From the NCBI GenBank assembly GCA_014898425.1, contig RCSZ01000025.1, positions 124,001-188,000 on the forward strand: a stretch of 64,000 nucleotides of DNA, in the 5' to 3' direction. Positions 61,681 to 64,000 of the stretch are shown one piece after another. The position numbers and the translations under genes are program-made. Position 1 is the first letter of the stretch, and the number at the start of each line of letters is the position of its first letter. The notes below the pieces were generated by a model, which was not told the DNA's origin, searched no databases, and saw only the letters and a list, made by a program, of their open reading frames with translations. Source of the DNA: Botryotinia globosa. Lineage: Eukaryota > Ascomycota > Leotiomycetes > Helotiales > Sclerotiniaceae.

Positions 61681-62158
61681 TATAGTACTAGGGCACTTCT
61701 ATTTGGTAGATAGTCATTTTGCATCAAAACTCATTATTTAAATATATTTAGTTTTAAAGAAAATTGTATATTTATTTTTGAAATAATTATATTAATTTAT
61801 TTATTTTTATATTTTCTTTAATAAAAACTATTTATTTTATTTTTAAATTTTTTATATATTATAAAATATTTATTTAATATTTTCAAATTTTAATATATTA
61901 GAAATTATAGTTAAAATAAGCGAATTCTCAAGAACATTTTGATAAGATAATTTTAAAAATATATATTATATCTATTAATCTTTTAAAAAAAAGGAAAATC
62001 TTATTATAAATATTTTTTATATATAAATAATTAAATTATTGAATTTATTCTAAGAAGAACTATTCAAAAGAATAATAATCTAATTTCTAAAAAGTAATAA
62101 AATAGTGTATTTGAGTGTATTTTTGAGTTCGACCAAATAGAAGTGCACGGTTACTATA
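61681..62158. mobile_element. D-family MITE, copy 2
   Basis: 478 bp. The two ends (TATAGTA...GCACTTCTATTTGGT and the inverse ACCAAATAGAAGTGC...TACTATA) are inverted repeats of at least 27 bp with four mismatches. Same length and layout as 12,418-12,894, including a GCATCAAAACTCAT word ~45 bp in. The terminal words differ between copies (TTCTATTTGG here, GCTGTTCG there), so they are two subfamilies. Non-coding. Confidence 0.75.
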
Positions 62159-63949
62159 TATGGAATAGGTATACTAGAAATAAATAATAAAATTTTGTTA
62201 ATATAAATCTATAAAATAGATCAAATATATATATCTGTCTATTTTCATTATAAAATGAAAAAAAATATCTTTTATTCCTCAATAATTATTCAATTGTTTT
62301 CTCTTCAAATTAAAATTATATCACTTGATAATGAAGTATAAAGTGTAATTATTAAAAATTATTATATATATTTAAAGCTTTTTATATTTTAATAGAATTA
62401 TATAGTTTAAATATTTCTATTATAATTTTAAAGATTATGGTAATTTATCATCGAATAATAGATATTAAAGAGCTAGTATTAATTATATAAAAAACTTTAT
62501 TTGGAATAAATAAGAGAGATATTAAATTATTAAATTTGATAATATTATCAATAGCTTTTGTAATCATTTTAAAGTATGATTGCTTCATTAATATTCAATT
62601 TATAAATCTTATTATAAATAGTTTTACAAGATTTGTATAATAATATATAAATCTTTCAATAATATTAATTAAATAATATACTTCTATCAGAATTGTTTTT
62701 ATTTAAATACATATTAATCTAGTATATTATTAGAATTCTTTTTTAATAAAGTTGATATTAATATTTTAAATAGTATATTCTAATAAATCAATATATGTAT
62801 TAATTTAGTATTTATAAAGCTTGTTTTATATATTTTGTAAATATATTATTTAACTATTGAATAATCTAAAGATATGCAATTTTATCAATAATATATAGAA
62901 TAGAATTGTTATTGATATAAAGTATATCAATAAGTATTATAAAATTAAATTCGAAAACCTTACTAAATAAAAAGAATACGCATTGTTTTATTATAAATCA
63001 TAAATTTGATAATAATAATAAATTCAATAAGTTGTTTGATTATTTCGATTTTTTTATTGTATTCAAAGTATTGAAATATGTTATAGAATTTAAAAATAAA
63101 TAGATAATCAAACTATTGATATATATATTATAGTTTTACTCTTATAGAATAATAAAATAATATTCATTATTATTTATAAACTAATTAATCAATTTTCGAA
63201 TATTGATGTTTCAAAATGGAAATATTTAGTTACATTATTAATAGATAAAATGAACATCTTTAACTATAATAATAATATCGTTAAAACTATTATACTCGAA
63301 TTTAAGTTTTTTTTTTTGAAAAAACAGAATAACAAGGATAGGAAAAAAAAACAAAAAAACAAAAAAACATAAAAATAAAAATAAATAAATAAAATAAAAA
63401 TAGAATAGTAATCTTTGTTATATTTCATTTTATAATATTAATTAAATTTTCCTTTAAACAGAACTAATAAAAAGAATTACTTTATTTTTATATCGAATTA
63501 TTGTTTAATGAGTAATGAGCCAATTATATTTAATGTTCTCAATCTTTTTCTATACTAAATATTTATTGTCTTTAATAATAAATCTTTGAATTATATTCAT
63601 ATTAATTATAATTCTAAAAGACTTATTTTTGTAATATTTATTATTATTGATATGAAAATATTTATGACATTAATGAAATCAATTATTATTAAAGAATTAT
63701 TAAAAGTTTTTATTAATATAAAAAATATTCTAAAAATCCTTTCAAAACTATTTGTATTAATAAAATATAAAATGTTGATTATTCAAATAATAACAATAGT
63801 AATAATAATTATTATTATTATCATCTCAATTGCTTTTTAATATAATATCAATAAAGAATTGATTATATTGTTTTATAAAGTTTCCATTATTAAGACTATT
63901 ATATTTAATATAATAATTTGTTTTAAATTAATATTTTTCTTATTATTAG
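62159..63949. other. Unclassified AT-rich DNA, probably decayed retroelement
   Basis: About 1.8 kb of dense AT with an A-rich stretch at 63,335-63,405 (AAAAAAACAAAAAAAC). The 84-codon frame at 63,586-63,840 is rich in Ile and Lys, begins with a non-ATG codon and matches no motif I know. No TIR or LTR pair seen. Confidence 0.35.
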
Positions 63950-64000
63950 TTTGAGAAGGATACGGAAGACGTAGTACCCATGTATTGTAGGTCCTAATTG
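63950..64000. repeat. Start of a less-mutated repeat at the window edge
   Basis: TTTGAGAAGGATACGGAAGA continuing to the window end, with CCCATGTATTG. It matches 60,561-60,623, which is its RIP-shifted version. GC content rises abruptly here, so a younger element or the end of the AT island may begin at this point. Confidence 0.5.

Noticed and set aside
63586..63840. 84-codon plus frame rich in Ile and Lys
   Set aside because: No ATG at the start, composition-driven, no recognisable motif; likely decayed element body.

Overview
This window looks like nuclear DNA from a filamentous ascomycete (Pezizomycotina): the edge of a normal-composition segment followed by more than 60 kb of an extremely AT-rich island. 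The first ~3 kb have ordinary base composition. From about 2,990 to the end the sequence is very AT-rich, has almost no open frames and is made of nested, decayed transposons. Where two copies of one repeat can be compared, most differences are C-to-T or G-to-A, the signature expected from repeat-induced point mutation (RIP). No intact protein-coding gene, rRNA or tRNA could be supported. The species cannot be named from the sequence.

I recognised the families by comparing the window with itself. (1) A non-LTR retrotransposon (LINE) of about 6.1 kb, with a conserved 5' end (AGATCGACACAAC-like) and a 3' tail of TACTACTAC units. Copies or fragments lie at 8,063-9,395, 18,130-19,010, 24,320-37,643, 25,971-32,740 (minus), 39,974-46,073, 47,674-53,769, 54,515-58,163 (minus) and 59,200-60,560; three have 12-15 bp target-site duplications. 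(2) Family A, a non-autonomous TA-flanked DNA transposon of ~0.6-1.05 kb, with terminal inverted repeats (TIRs) CCTTAACGGCACAAG and 2-4 subterminal repeats. (3) Four miniature LTR elements (TRIM-like, ~0.5 kb, 127-143 bp LTRs), all with 5-bp target duplications. (4) Four palindromic elements, three with 9-bp target duplications (Mutator-like). (5) A ~1.1-1.4 kb repeat, E, of unknown class that carries a 9-bp minisatellite. (6) Single or double copies of a Harbinger-like MITE, an 807-bp long-TIR element and a 478-bp MITE family (D).

Layout: 1-2,990 non-repetitive flank; 2,991-7,539 two inverted E copies around a spacer that holds A1; 7,540-15,800 a LINE fragment, three A copies, two mini-LTR elements, a D MITE and a foldback element; 15,800-24,080 older AT-rich DNA with a minisatellite, a Harbinger-like MITE, a LINE 3' fragment and A5; 24,083-38,377 a five-level nest (A6 > LINE > E3 > LINE on the opposite strand > long-TIR element); 38,378-53,783 a mini-LTR element and two nearly complete LINEs; 53,784-64,000 further A, LINE, mini-LTR and foldback nests and unclassified AT-rich DNA.

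Nothing here looks like a working gene set. The value of the window is as a layered record of transposition, RIP and minisatellite expansion. The LINEs keep only relics of ORF1 and of the region just upstream of the reverse transcriptase.
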